Source: Bugula neritina (lineage: Eukaryota; Bryozoa; Gymnolaemata; Cheilostomatida; Bugulidae). From it: a stretch of 64,000 bases of DNA. The stretch lies in the NCBI GenBank assembly GCA_964035545.1, contig OZ037771.1:8666408-8730407 (forward strand), read 5' to 3'. This document shows, piece by piece, positions 30,601 through 44,200 of this stretch; the stretch's first letter is position 1, and the number at the start of each line of letters is the position of its first letter. A program made the position numbers and the translations under genes. The notes under the pieces are model-generated. The model saw only the letters and a list, made by a program, of their open reading frames with translations, made no database searches and was not told the DNA's origin.

Positions 30601-33600
30601 GGTGAATGTGAAGCCTTTGCAGCTTCAAAAAATAAAAAAGCCATATTGAGAAGAATTTATATAACATTACCATTACTTTACGCGTGATTGCATTGCAATA
30701 TTTTATACTAAGTATTATCACACGACTCACTAGGTATCTAGTGATCAGTTGGGATTAGGACATAATGAAACCTGCATAATTGAGTTTTCGTATAACACCT
30801 TCTATAAACCTGTGCCTGTAACAACGACCAATCACCTTTAACACTTGAATACATTAACCTATTAAACTATTCTTATATACTATTGCTACAGGTTTCTATA
30901 ATAAAGGTAACGAGGGGGGCACAACGTTCACAGGGCTACAAAAAGTAGGTCAAATTGTGAGAGAACGTATTGACTTAGAGTTGTGATTTTCTAAATAAAA
31001 GTGTAATGACATAACTATTCAACCATTGTAGTTTCAACACTTGCGGAGCATACATGTTGAAGAGGCAAGTCAAAAACTGTTTTTACCTACTTTTTGTAAA
31101 TTTTTAAGATGTCACTAAAGCTTTATAACTTTTTACCCTCAAAGGTAACAACTAACAAGCCTAGTTTTACTGATATTGTTGTCATTGTTGTCTACATTGA
31201 TTAAATAGCATAATAGCAAACTCTAAAATAATTTTTCCTCGAGCCACATTTATTTTTAACTCGGCCACACGGGGCACAATGGGCCATGCTTACCATTGCA
31301 CCCTGATTACTGTTATTAATCTGTTTGCCCGAAAAACTATTTGAAATGTTAATAAAATCTATATTTATACCCATTTCTGACCTTCTTTTTGTGAAATATC
31401 AAACTGACCTAATATATATACATCTGGTGGGGTTATATATTTGCCATTTTATACATCATACAAAACACTCTGTTGTTGCTACTAATAGATAGTTATGATA
31501 TTCATTATACATTATATCATTGTGGAAGTATACATTTAAATCTGACTAAAATAGATTGTGATTTGCTCATTTTCTCCCCCCTCCCTTTCGCACTCCTGCC
31601 ACAAACTTCAGCCACCTTAGCTACAGTTCATAGAAGAAAGTCTACTCGGAATTTCGTAGTACGAAAGTTTTTTCTGATGAAAGTTCTTGTGAAGTGAAAA
31701 TATAAAAAGCATTTTTAGTTCTACAGTCTAAAGAGTAATGATGATGGCGCCGTAGAAATGAATGATGTGCGTTTGATTTTGCTTTCCCCTGCTTTCTGTA
31801 GTAGTACAAACTGTACAGCTAAAACATGATGTTTGCTGCAGCTCTGAAAGAGTATTTTTATTTACTTGTGCATATTAAAAAAGTAAAAATCAGATGCAAC
31901 CAAATTTATAATGTTTCAATTTATTTGTTGTGTAACGTTTGCCCCAGTTTATAGTAACAGGTTGCACTGGTGGAGTTTTAATGATGTTTATTAAACCAAT
32001 GTGAAACTGCAATAATACAATAAAACTATCAGATAATAAAGGCATTAATGAAAAAAAAATGAAACATAAACATTACAAAATTGTTGTATAACAATATTCA
32101 ACATACCTCTATTGCCCTTCCTGAGGAAAGTTAGAATTAAATATATAAAGTTGTAATATTGAGAAGTCAAATATATATCATGCATAGAATGCTGTTACTC
32201 AATCAGAAAATGACTAGTGAGAACTCTAACACAAGTCTTATAGTCAGTGGAATTAATACACCAGCCTGGAATGAAAGCATAAGGCAACAGAATGCTATAA
32301 TCTTTGGCTACGAGTTATAAAAAAGCTGACAGCTATTGTGGTTACAAAAATCATTGCTTTGTAACAGTGAACTCAAAGCTATCTGTGGTTTGCAAAGCCG
32401 TAGCTAAGTGAGTAGCTGAGTGATAATATAAATGAATGATGATGAATGGTCCTATGCTACTGCAGGTAATGCTTTGAATATATTGTGCAAACAAGTTAAA
32501 GAAACTGTAGTAATGTGTAATACTACACTCCATCTAAAATTTAGAATGAAATTTTACTATTTATCACCAAAGACACTGCAGACTGAGTGATCTCGGCTGG
32601 CTACTCATGGGAAATACTACTCAACATAATGGTCACAAGAACCCGCGCAATTCGCTTGCGATAGTAAACCTTAGTCTTACAACCCACAACCAGAGAAAGC
32701 ATTTCATTCAAGATACAGGCAGACAGTCACAATAAAAATGCCAACCTCGAAGCCAAAATTTTAAAGATTCTAAGTTCTGACTTTCATTCAGATCCGTCCG
32801 ATGAAAATTCAAAGATTTCAATCGATGACATCAACTTCCTGAAACTCATGAAGGAGCAAACATACAAAGATATAAAGGGTCACATCACTATGCCTCTTTC
32901 ATTAAAACTTCATCCTGGTCCGAACAAATTTAAATACATGGCACTCAATCGATTCAAAAATCTTCAAAAGAAATTAACTGATTCTACTTTCTCTGAGCAT
33001 TATCACGTGCTAGTTCAAAAATAAAAGCTCTGCAATTGAAAGCTAAAGCAAAGTCTGCAGCTTTCAAACAAAAGCTTGAGTCATCAAAAAGTACTCATGC
33101 ACTAGAAATGCAAGCCAAACAATTGGCAATGGCTATAGAGCAAAGCAAAATTCAAGTGGAACTCGATGCTGGTAAAGCTAAAGAAAAGGTCCTTTCTGAG
33201 GCTAGGGAAGATGAAGGCAGTGTTTCACTTTTTTATTCGCTACCTCAACCTAACTTCACACAGTCACATGCCAAACTTGATAACCCAGCCAAATCTTCCC
33301 CTATTGTGCTTCCAGCACCTGCACCTAACTTTAAACAATCGCATGTCAAGACCCATAATCCGGTCAAATCTTTCCCTATCATACCTTTGGTATCTGCACC
33401 TAGGACTCAGGCTAAACATCCTATCACCAACCTTCAGCTTTACCAAGCACCAGTCGACCCCACTCAATACCCTACAAAGAGCCCTGTAGATGTCACTCCA
33501 TCATTGAACATCAGCTCTGATTTTGATCAACAAGCATTTGCTAACACACTAGCACAAGCTATCCACACAATAAAACTGAAACCTGCCTAGCCCACTGTGT

Positions 33601-36476
33601 TCTCTGGTGAGCCCCTCGAATATTTGGATTGGAAAGTAGCATTTGAAGGTCTCATTGAGAGTGGTAGTTACAATCCCCTCCAAAAGATAGCTCTTTTTCA
33701 ATAATATTTAAGTGGTAAAGCCAAACGGATGGCAGCAAATTTGTTCCAAATTGACACTGAAGAAGCATTTAAAGAAGCATAACGCAAGCTAAATGATACA
33801 TTTGAAAAACCCCGCATACTCACTGAGGCATACCGGACCCATTTAGAACAGTGGCCCCTTATTAAAGAACACGACGGGGAGGCTCTGGACAAACTGGTCA
33901 ATTTTTTAGAATTTTGCCAAACCGCCATGAACAAGCTTCCCGAACTCAACTGCCTTAATGATCAAAGAGAAAACGAGAAGATTCTTGCAAAATTACCAAT
34001 ATCGGTAGGCAATCGTTGGGTCAAAATGGCAATTGAAATAGAATCAGCAACAGACCGGTTTCCATCAATATTTGATTTTGTTTGGTTCTTGTCTAAAAAG
34101 GCTGGATGTAGCAAGAAACAGTCTAAACAAAGCCATAGCCAAAAGAGTCGTGTCAATTAGAAACCATGATAACAGCCATAAGCGGAATTAACCTACTCGC
34201 AAGCCTGATAAGCAGACAGCAACATTTCTTGCCTCAGAAAATCAAGTCACACCAGCTAACATACCACATGGCCTCTCAAAACCTAAGTGTGGGTATCCAT
34301 GCCTGATGTGTAACATGGACAACCATGGCATTGGCATCTGTTTCAACCGTGAAAAATTACCTCATTCAGACATAGAGACATTCTTTGACAATAATAACCT
34401 TTGTTATTCTTGTGCAAAGCCGGGACACAAAATAGATAAATCTCGCCACCCTGCGATATGCACTAAAAAGGACTGTGAACAAAAACATCTTGCTGTGTTC
34501 CACAAGTACTACAATAGAGGCAGTGAAAATAAGACCTTTCAACCAAATAAACAATCCAATAACAAACAAATTTGTGGCAGAAAAAATAAGCCCTCCACTC
34601 AAAACTCAACTTCCAATACAGGTATGGTGAATAAAAAACCTTTTAACTAAACAAACACAATAATCCAAACTCAAATCAAAGCAACGAAAATAAGCCAACA
34701 CCAGCCACTGCATGTAACTGCGCCGAAAATAAGACAGCATACCTCGCCTCATGGACCATTCCAATGTATGTATCATCAATAGAAAATCCCGACCATGAAG
34801 TCCTAATATATGCTCTACTAAACTCTGGTTCTAACCACACATTCATTACTCATGACACTATTCATACACTCAATGCTACTACTCATGATATCAGGTACCA
34901 GGGCGCAATGCCCCAGTTTTTTCATCACAAAAATTTCGTTATTTTAAGGGTTGTGTAAGAGATAGAAACAACAAAGTGATACCTATAATAGACAATAAAG
35001 AATGACTTACATGCCCACAGATAAGTCTTGTTATACGCGTAGGTCATGTTGAAGTTGTTTGGCCATGATATATACATGTGGGAAAGCTTGTTGGGAATTC
35101 TGAAATTTTCATCTGACAGCTGGTCTTTTAATATACTTTTTAAAACAGGTTTAACAATTGCCAACCACACTCCTACAACATGATGGGTCAACTTTTGCTA
35201 TGAGAATAATTTTCATCATTTTGAAGAAAAGAATTAATAATCTAGATAAGTAACATGTTGCACATCTATTGAGTAATATAATTATGTTGTATATCAATTA
35301 GATATTATATTATTATATGTCATATGTTAAAAGCTACAATCAAGTTGTTTTTAGATGCAGATATCGTAAGCAGAGGAACAGTTGAACCAGTATATATAAC
35401 ATATATATAACATACATACCAGTTGGAAACTCTGGGAAAATAAGATTTGGAACACCCAGCTCATCAGATTCTCTCCAACACCATTCACAAAATACGTTTC
35501 TATAGAGGTATGCATCAGAGGACTGATTCTGGTAATTATAAACTGGTCCAAACTCGCACAGCCGTCTAATCTCTTCATTGCCATAAGTTTGTGGACATTT
35601 GTTAATATAGTGACTACAGTCTGCTCTGTGGACATCAATTTCTGTAGCAACATGCTTCACCCAACAGTCTCTATATCAAATAAACCAGTTATGTTAACGG
35701 CACCAATCAGGGACTAGATATCATATCAGCAGCACCAATTAGGGTTTAAGTACAAAACTTGTCTTCATTAAAAACAATAATTGATTTCACAGTGCCGTGT
35801 TGTTAATAATGTAAAAAAATGTAAAATATGCAGAACTTCATCTTACTTAAAAAGTTACTAAGTTTGATTTTGATTTCAAGTTTGTAAAATATTGTTGCTG
35901 TGCCAAGACTTAGGACCTAGATCTCAGCATAGCCTGCGCTTTACAATATTTTATACTATGCTGAAAACTAATTAGAAAACTTATGATAGTCACAAAAATG
36001 CATTTCTAACCCCATTAGCATAAAATTATTCTATATAAATGGTATATTATACTTGCACATCTTACGTATGTTTCTATAATATGTGTAATGTATAATATAT
36101 GTGTAATAGAATAAATTAGGCAGAGAACATAACTGTTCGTATGAAGAGAGATAAGAGAAGTTTTTTAGTGCTAGTAAAGTGGTATTTATTGTATTATGTG
36201 TAGATGCTTCTGCCAAGAGCTCACAGTTGTAGAATGAACTAAAACTGAGAGCATGTCTCTCTATATAGTGCAAAAACATTTGTTCCAGAAAGTTCAGCAG
36301 ACATTAGGTCCTGGTCCTGGTTTCTAATCGAAAGTCAATAAACTATTCACTACTCTAAGAGCTTAACTATAATTACAATATTTAAGGCATTCAGAAAGCT
36401 ACCCCAAGAGTTAATTATAATAATGATAACAACAACAACAACAACAACAACAGCAGCAGCAACAGCAACAACAAAC

Positions 36477-36507
<31 letters not shown>

Positions 36508-38229
36508 CGCAAATAGTTACTAGAACTTTTCAGAACACCTTATTCAACTTCAAAACACTTTATGTGATAAAAACTTTCAAGAGCCATTACACTATGTGTG
36601 TAACTTGACATATAATATGTAATGTCTGTCAAATGTCACTATAAAAGACAGGAAAGTTGTCAACTTCTATTAATAAATTGTAATTAAAAGTTCTAACTTT
36701 AAATAATATTTAGAGGACTTGCTCCGTACTTGCAGTTACTGATCAGCTAGGAACAAGCCAAAAATACGGAGGTAGGTGCAGTAAAATTTATTGAGAATAA
36801 ATATTTAAGGCTATTGGGAAGGTAAAATATGTTCAAAAGATAGTTTCAGACCTGTACAATTTATCATATCAAAGGAGTTGTGCCCCCAACTATGTTGGAA
36901 TCCTCAGAGCTTATATAACAATGAGCTCCACAATAAAAGCTCACCTTTGTCTCAGCAAGTTTTGCAACATAAGAACGTCAAATTTATTGTTCTCTATTTC
37001 TTGAATAGTCTCGTTGGTGCAGTAAATCTGTGTGGTCCAAAACTCTATGGCAAGCAGAGGGTCAAATGGAAGCATAGGACCACCAAAATTTGGGTTTAAT
37101 GCTCCATTACATATTGCACAGTACATGTTACTGTAGGTAATACCAGTGAATGTTCCAGTCACAGGCCACTGCTCTATAATGGCTTTCTTTGGTGAACAAC
37201 CTAAAATATAACATTATTCAGGCTACATTAGCTTTGAATCAAACTATTTAGAGAAGAATACTGCATTAATAACAAATGGGTCTGATCTCTATATTTAATA
37301 TTAATTATAATGTGTGATTCATTCAGTAGCATACATAACCATTATCATATGACACTAAAACAATAAGTGTCATCAAAGATAAAGAAGCAAAATTATACTC
37401 AGGCACCACAAATATAAAACCCCTCAAAAAGGCATAAGCAACGTAAGGGAAGGAACATGCGCAACTAAATTCAATACAGTGATGTGATGGGTTTAGGTTG
37501 GCAGTGGTTGGAAAATACCAAAATCGTTTGCAACAGCAGTAGCTTTGCAGTTTGCGTAGAAAGTTTATGCCCCAAATGGCAAGATAACAAGAGACATCTG
37601 TAATATATTTCATGTTATACAAGATTATTATATATTATATTGTTAATACCTACTGCATATTCAATACCATATATCTATGATCTAATGAACAAAAGAGTTA
37701 GTTAGGTCTACAGCATTAATGAGCATAAAACACTGAAGTTAAAAACTCTTTTCTTTAGCCTATACTATAGCCATTATAGCACTGCAGTGTTATCTGCCAA
37801 AACGATAAGGAGACAACAAAGAGGATTACATTGGATTAGTAGGCTAAAACTTTGTCACCAAACTCACTCTAGCAGAAGAGTTGAACAGTCTGACATACAT
37901 AAATATTCTAGTAGCTAGGTTGATTTTATGGAGACCCAAGGTCACACTCTTCAAGAAAAATATAGTGTTTAGATTTAATAAATGAGTGTGGCTTTCTGAT
38001 AGCTAAAGTTTCCTCCAAGTGTGAAGCTGCTGTACATCATCTGCAAATCAGATTAAACCCCTGTGAATAGTTATTCAACTTGTTGGCCTACTTCAGTCTA
38101 TATTATATTAAAACGCTTTGGGCAGGTTCTTTGTTAAATAGTATTTAGATTTTAGAGGATAGGAATGTGAGCCCCTTGTGCTTTGGTGCCTCTGGAGAAA
38201 ACTATTATGTGGCAGATTGTGTTGTGAGA

Positions 38230-38277
<48 letters not shown>

Positions 38278-41200
38278 TTGCAAGTCTGTTTCAGGTACAC
38301 TTGTGGTCTGAGGTTCCTCTTGTAAATGCTAGTATATTGAATTTGATAGTAAATTAGAAGAAAAGCAGAATGTCTGATCAGAATAAAATTATAGTACTGA
38401 AAACTACTTTACCTTCTGACTGAGTAGCACATGTACAGAGTTGAGCTAGCTTGTCATCTGTACCAACTGGACATCTGTTCACTACATATCCTGCATTAGA
38501 ATCAGTAATATTTTGATGCTGCTTAGACAGGTATAGGATTCTAATGCATGAATTAAACAGTTAGTCATATACTCATAATACAACACCATGCAAATGTCAA
38601 ATTTTCGGAGGTCTCCAAGACAGAAGCACCGAGAGAAAGTAACTCCCACAAACACAACCTGACAACAGAATATCTATAGCTAAAGTTGTTTTTGTTTACC
38701 AATCTGTCAAAATGTTTATAATATTATAGACTTTTCAAGGAATTCTGCTTCGCTATAATCTGCCAAACATGAAAGGAGAGGGTGCATTTAGGAGATTTTA
38801 AAAAGTACTAAATGTCCAACTGTTGCACACATACATTTCACGAAGTTTCACTCACATTTTGTAGTAATTCTAATCTGCACAGAGCAAAATTTGGTTCAAC
38901 TTTTATTAATTTATTTTGCCACTATATGCTTAAAATTGTATATATTATAACTGTGTAACATCATAAGCTTAATTAGCTGTGTTCAAGATACTCTATTAGA
39001 AGGAGAGTTTCTAAACTTTAAGAATAAATCTGGTTGTTAAAACCCTGGCTGTCACATAAATATAAACAATATTATACTAGTTTCCTTACAAGTATCTGGC
39101 AAGTTGAAATAAAACCTAAAACCAAGTAAACTATATACCTGTTTGGAAATATCTAATAAATTGGTGAGGTGTTGAGTGCTCACCATGTAACCTAATGCTG
39201 TTTCAAAATCTCCCTGGTTTCTTTCATAAGAACCATAGTTTATACACTGAGTCTGCAGACCCTAGCTGGTGGTGCAGTAATAGAGAAATTAAGAAAAGCT
39301 TGTGTGGTGTAAAATATAGCGACATAAGTTAAGACCTCAAACCAAAACTCATATATATAAGAAAACTGAAGACTTTAAACCAGGGCTGTCCAACAGGCGG
39401 CCCGCGGGCCGGATCCGGCCCTCCAGCTATATTTGTGTGGCCCCCCAAGGTATAGCAAGTTACAAATTTTTGTTTATCAAATTTGCTAACTAGCCTGTAA
39501 CAGCAGCACATGGGATAGTTGAGAGCATCCCACTAAGAATTTCTATTAAAATGTAGTTCAAGTTCTTCTACAATATTGTTCTGTGGGTGGCATGCGTGTT
39601 GCCTACTTGTCATCGTTTAGCCTGAGATTAAACTACAACTAATAACAGCAAGCTAGTCATTATAGTCTGTTAGCTAGCAAGCCTGTGACTTATAGTAATG
39701 TAGACGCCTATATTATATTCTCAACTCTACGTGTTCACTGAAGTGTGAAGGGATGCACAGTGCTTACTACTTAAAAAGAAATATACCATTTCCAGTATAT
39801 AAATCCATAACTTATATAAAATCTAAAAGTCATTGCTTTTTTTCAGATATCATGTTTTCCTGCTAAGATATTTTACTGGTGCTAAAAATAAACTTTTGAG
39901 GCAAAATTAACCAAAACTGTGCAGTTTTTTTTCTATAGCTTTGCAAAAGAATGAAAAAACTCCAAAAATGTTGCACTGAAAAAAAAAGATTCACAACATA
40001 GTTTTTAAATTTTAATTCTAGTAGCCTACAATTAAATGAGATTATTTTTACTGGTACTGAATTTGTACACAGTTACAATGCAAACCTCAGCAAGGCAGTT
40101 GCAGCTAAAAAATTACCTGTAACTATCCTGTGCAGACAGATATTTTAAAGACATTTAATCAGGACTGGCCATATAGAGACAAGACTTTTTTGAAAGTATA
40201 ACTAAGATATCATTTTTATTGATTGTAATGTGAAAGATAAGTAGTTGAAGAATCTCTGACACACTTCACTTATGCAGTACTAAAGTATTATTGTGTATTT
40301 GTTCGTTTTCATTTACACTCTGTTTTAAGGTTAGATGCCTAAACAATTTTGTTTTTGTTACCTGCAAGTGCAAATTAATACGAGAGTCAGACTCAAAAAC
40401 AAATAACGGAGACTAGCAGTAACTTATAATAATGATTATAATAATAATTATAATAATAATACGAATAATAATATATGAGTATATCGACAGCCCCAAGCTG
40501 TCACCGTGACCTCCAAACCACCCCTTAGTCACCCCAATCTCCACCCGTGATCTGCCCAGCAAATCACCGTATTCGCCCAGAATACAATGACTAGAAACTT
40601 GAATTTGCTAAACTCTCTAATAGATATAAACGTTCTCAGTCGAACACTGTCACACGATTCATTGAGGCTTTTGTTTCGCAGCGCAGCACAAGGAGAAATC
40701 CTTGACCCCTGCTGTGTACCTAAGCACTCTATCTTGCTACGCCGCTAACGGCATCGGCATACTTACAGCCCACATCTCCCCTAGCTTCTTACAAAGCTAC
40801 TAGGGAAACGCCACGACCTCTGGCCAATCAACATAATCAGCCAAGTACGCAGGTCGCCGCCGCACACGTTGCGGCCGTCCATGATGGAGCAGCGGCACAT
40901 CTGCATTCTCGCTCTCCTCAGCATCAACTCCAACCTGTTCGGTGGGGCGTTCTGGACACCTTACATCATTCACATCGGCATCGGGTTGGGCTGGGTCTTC
41001 CCGAACAGCATACTGACCCGCATTGGCCTCCTCGCCATGCTCCTCGCTCAACACTAACGGTAGATCCCCTGGAGGCCCAGCATAGCGTATATGCTGATCA
41101 TCAACACGAGCAGAGAGGCCACCCTGATGGCGCCTTCCACCGTGCTGAGCAAGCTCTCCACCATGGCGACGCTTTCGCACGTCTCTGACATGCCGTGGTA

Positions 41201-44200
41201 CCCCATTCACACACACTGTGTGTCTTGATACAACCCCGGTGACCTTACCGAGTGCCCACTGCCTGGTGCACGAGGGTGTTGGTGGCTTCAGCCAGACTTC
41301 ATCGCCAATGGCGAAGTTACAGTCACCACAAACGCCAGCTTCTGGGGCATTAATATCAAATGGTACCCGCCAAGGGTATCGAAAGAGTACGTTAGAAGGC
41401 ACCGAACCTTCATCTGCGTCCTTCCTGGGTGTCACATTATACCAGAATGTGGCTTCTTCGGGAGAAATCCCCCCTCTCTCCGCAATCCTTTTGATTGTCC
41501 GGTGGTTTCTCTCTACAATCCCGTTGCCGCTCGGGGCGTAAGCGGCTCTGAATCGAAGAGATATTCCCCACTCGTCAGCAAACTCCTCAACAGATGCTGA
41601 CCTGAATGCCATGGAGTTGTCCAAGAGCAACTCTTCACATGGCCCTCGCTCAACCACAACGCTGCGCAATTGAGCAACAATTTTCTCTGCAGACTCACTC
41701 TGAAGGCGTCGCCAGATGGCCAGTCGCGACGGACCACAGTCGACCATCGACAGAAACAGTCTGCCATCGTAGTGGGTTACATCAATCGCAACTCTCTGCC
41801 AATTTCCTTCTACTGACAAGCTTCCTGTCGGGACAATGTTCTCAGACCTTAAGGCAGGGTCGACCCTCTGGCATGTCTCACACCCAGCCAACTCACGCTT
41901 CACTTGCTCTCTGGACAGATCTCTACGAATTTGTCGAGCAAGGTAAAGCGTCCGATCAACGCCTAAATGATGAGGCAGGTGCGCCGCCCAAATGGCATCT
42001 TCCACACTTTCCCCTGTTGAAAGTGCTGCAGTCACCTGCATGTCGGTGCTGCCAAGTCCACGGCTCCCAAGCCACTGCTTAGCCACCCTAGTCATGCAAT
42101 CAGCTTTGTTTTCTGCCGTCGGCACAAAACGAACTGATATTTCAAGGTCGAACTCGGTGATCGTGTCTCGGATTACACCCAAACGACGCTTTGTGAGCAT
42201 CTCTGCAGCACTCTTTGTTCTTACGCGACTACGAGCGTCAACAGTGTTACCCATCCAGTTGACGACCGTGAGCGAGTCGATTGCTAGCGTGAAGGTTTTA
42301 AACCCCCACGTGACCGCCAGGTTGATTCCTCTAGCCACAGCCTCCAACTCGGCAACATTGATATGGGAATGATCGGACTCCTTCCGTAGCCATGACGCAT
42401 CCTCTACAACATTGCCATCTACCTCCAGGACCATGCCTATCCCTATGGAGCTAGCATCTGTCCACACTGTAACAGATCCCCCTGGATTCACTCGCCAGCA
42501 CCCCCGCACAGGGTCCTCTCGCTTAGCTCTGTTCAGCAACTCTGCAGCCAGATTGCTGACAGCATCTCCAACAGGAGCATCCCAACCCCCACCACATCCT
42601 AATCGTTTGAGGAAGCTGCAGTGCATACGGAGCCATCCAGCCACCGGATAGTGACCGACCAACCGACCACAAAGGGAGAAGAGGCCACGCTTTGTGAGGC
42701 TTTTTAGCTTCAAGTGGATCTCTGAGAGGGCTGTTGCCCTCATCATTCGTAGTTCTCCGCGACTGTCGCTTTTAAGGGCAATTCCCAACAGTCGACCTCC
42801 ATCAAGACTTTCCGGCTCTTTAGTCTCGAACCCATACTTGGCTAGATGCTTTCGTACTTCCTCAGCACCGACAACAGACTCCTGCAACACTATGTCATCA
42901 ATGTAGTGGTCCGTTGCCCGACGAACCCGGTCGTCCATCGACAGTACTTTACCAAGAATCGAAGTCATAATTCTGGGAGCGCACGACAGTCCAAAACCGA
43001 GCCGAGTCAGGGCGTAGTGCACCCCCTTATGTCTAACGACCTGGTACTTCCACAGATCTTTGGCTATGTGAATCTGAAGATAGGCTGACTTCAGATCCAC
43101 AACTCGGAGGTTACCCTTCAACTGTCTCCACTTTCTAATCTTTTCACTACACACCGCAACCTTGTCATCGCCAGTGTGAGATTCCACGTAGTTGTTCAGC
43201 TCACGGTAGTCCATGACCGGCCGCACCTTGTCCTTAGTTGGCTGGAACACTGCAAGCAAAGGGATAACCCCTTCAACTGGGCCCTCCCATCGCTTTAACC
43301 AACCCTTGGAGATCCAGCTCTCCAGCTCTGCGCAGTAGCGTTCATGAATCTGAGGCGCCTGAGTACACCTGTACTCTGACACACGAGTTTGGAGCTTTGA
43401 TGGAGACTCCCCGGTCCACCGCCAACTGACGGTCCATCGACCATTGTCGAAATTGGCCACGAAATCGGGATCCTCCACTTGCAGCGACCCCAAGTCACTG
43501 CTACGATTATCATTGACAGCTGTCGTAGCCCCACAGGCCAGGCCTGGGCTGGCAACTTTCTGACGAGGAAAGTCACAGCAGCCAGCTGAACTCTGCTTCC
43601 CCCAGACAACTGAGTATCGCGAGTCAGAGCCTCTCCTGACAGTCACACCTCCCATATGGTCGATGGCATCACCACCAATGAGGCAATCAACGCCAAGGTT
43701 CCCCAACTCGCTCATGACAGGAGCCGAGACACTGAAGCAGTGTCCCTGCAGTCCAACGGTAACTCGGCAAGTGCCCTCCACGTGAGAGGCACTGCCATCA
43801 GCCGTTAATAACGGCCGGCCTGCTTTGAGCCGTTTCCCACCAACCACCCGCGGACTTACCAGAGTCCGCTCGCTTCCAGTGTCGACAAGACACGAGAAAC
43901 AACGGCCGTTCAGCACTGCCTGAATGACGGGCATACGGCTACTTGTGGTAGTCCTACTAATTGCCCCAGATAGCGCCAAGCTATCCCGCGGTACGCATGC
44001 ACCGCTCAGAACCTCGCTCATCGATAAAGAGCAAGGCCCTCGGCGGTTAACGCCTAAACTGTGGTATCCATGTTGGAGGATGCGGCGCCCCGAGTTGCAT
44101 CCTCCGCCTGAAAACCCGGCTGGTTACCTTCCAGCCCTGCAGCTACTGCAGGCGGTTTCGGGCAGTCCCGAACCCAGTGGTCGATGCCTCCGCACCGGAA

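Noticed and set aside
41606-42372. Plus-strand ORFs of 126-158 codons opposite the LTR element
   Set aside because: Shadows of the GC-rich pol gene on the other strand, without recognisable motifs.
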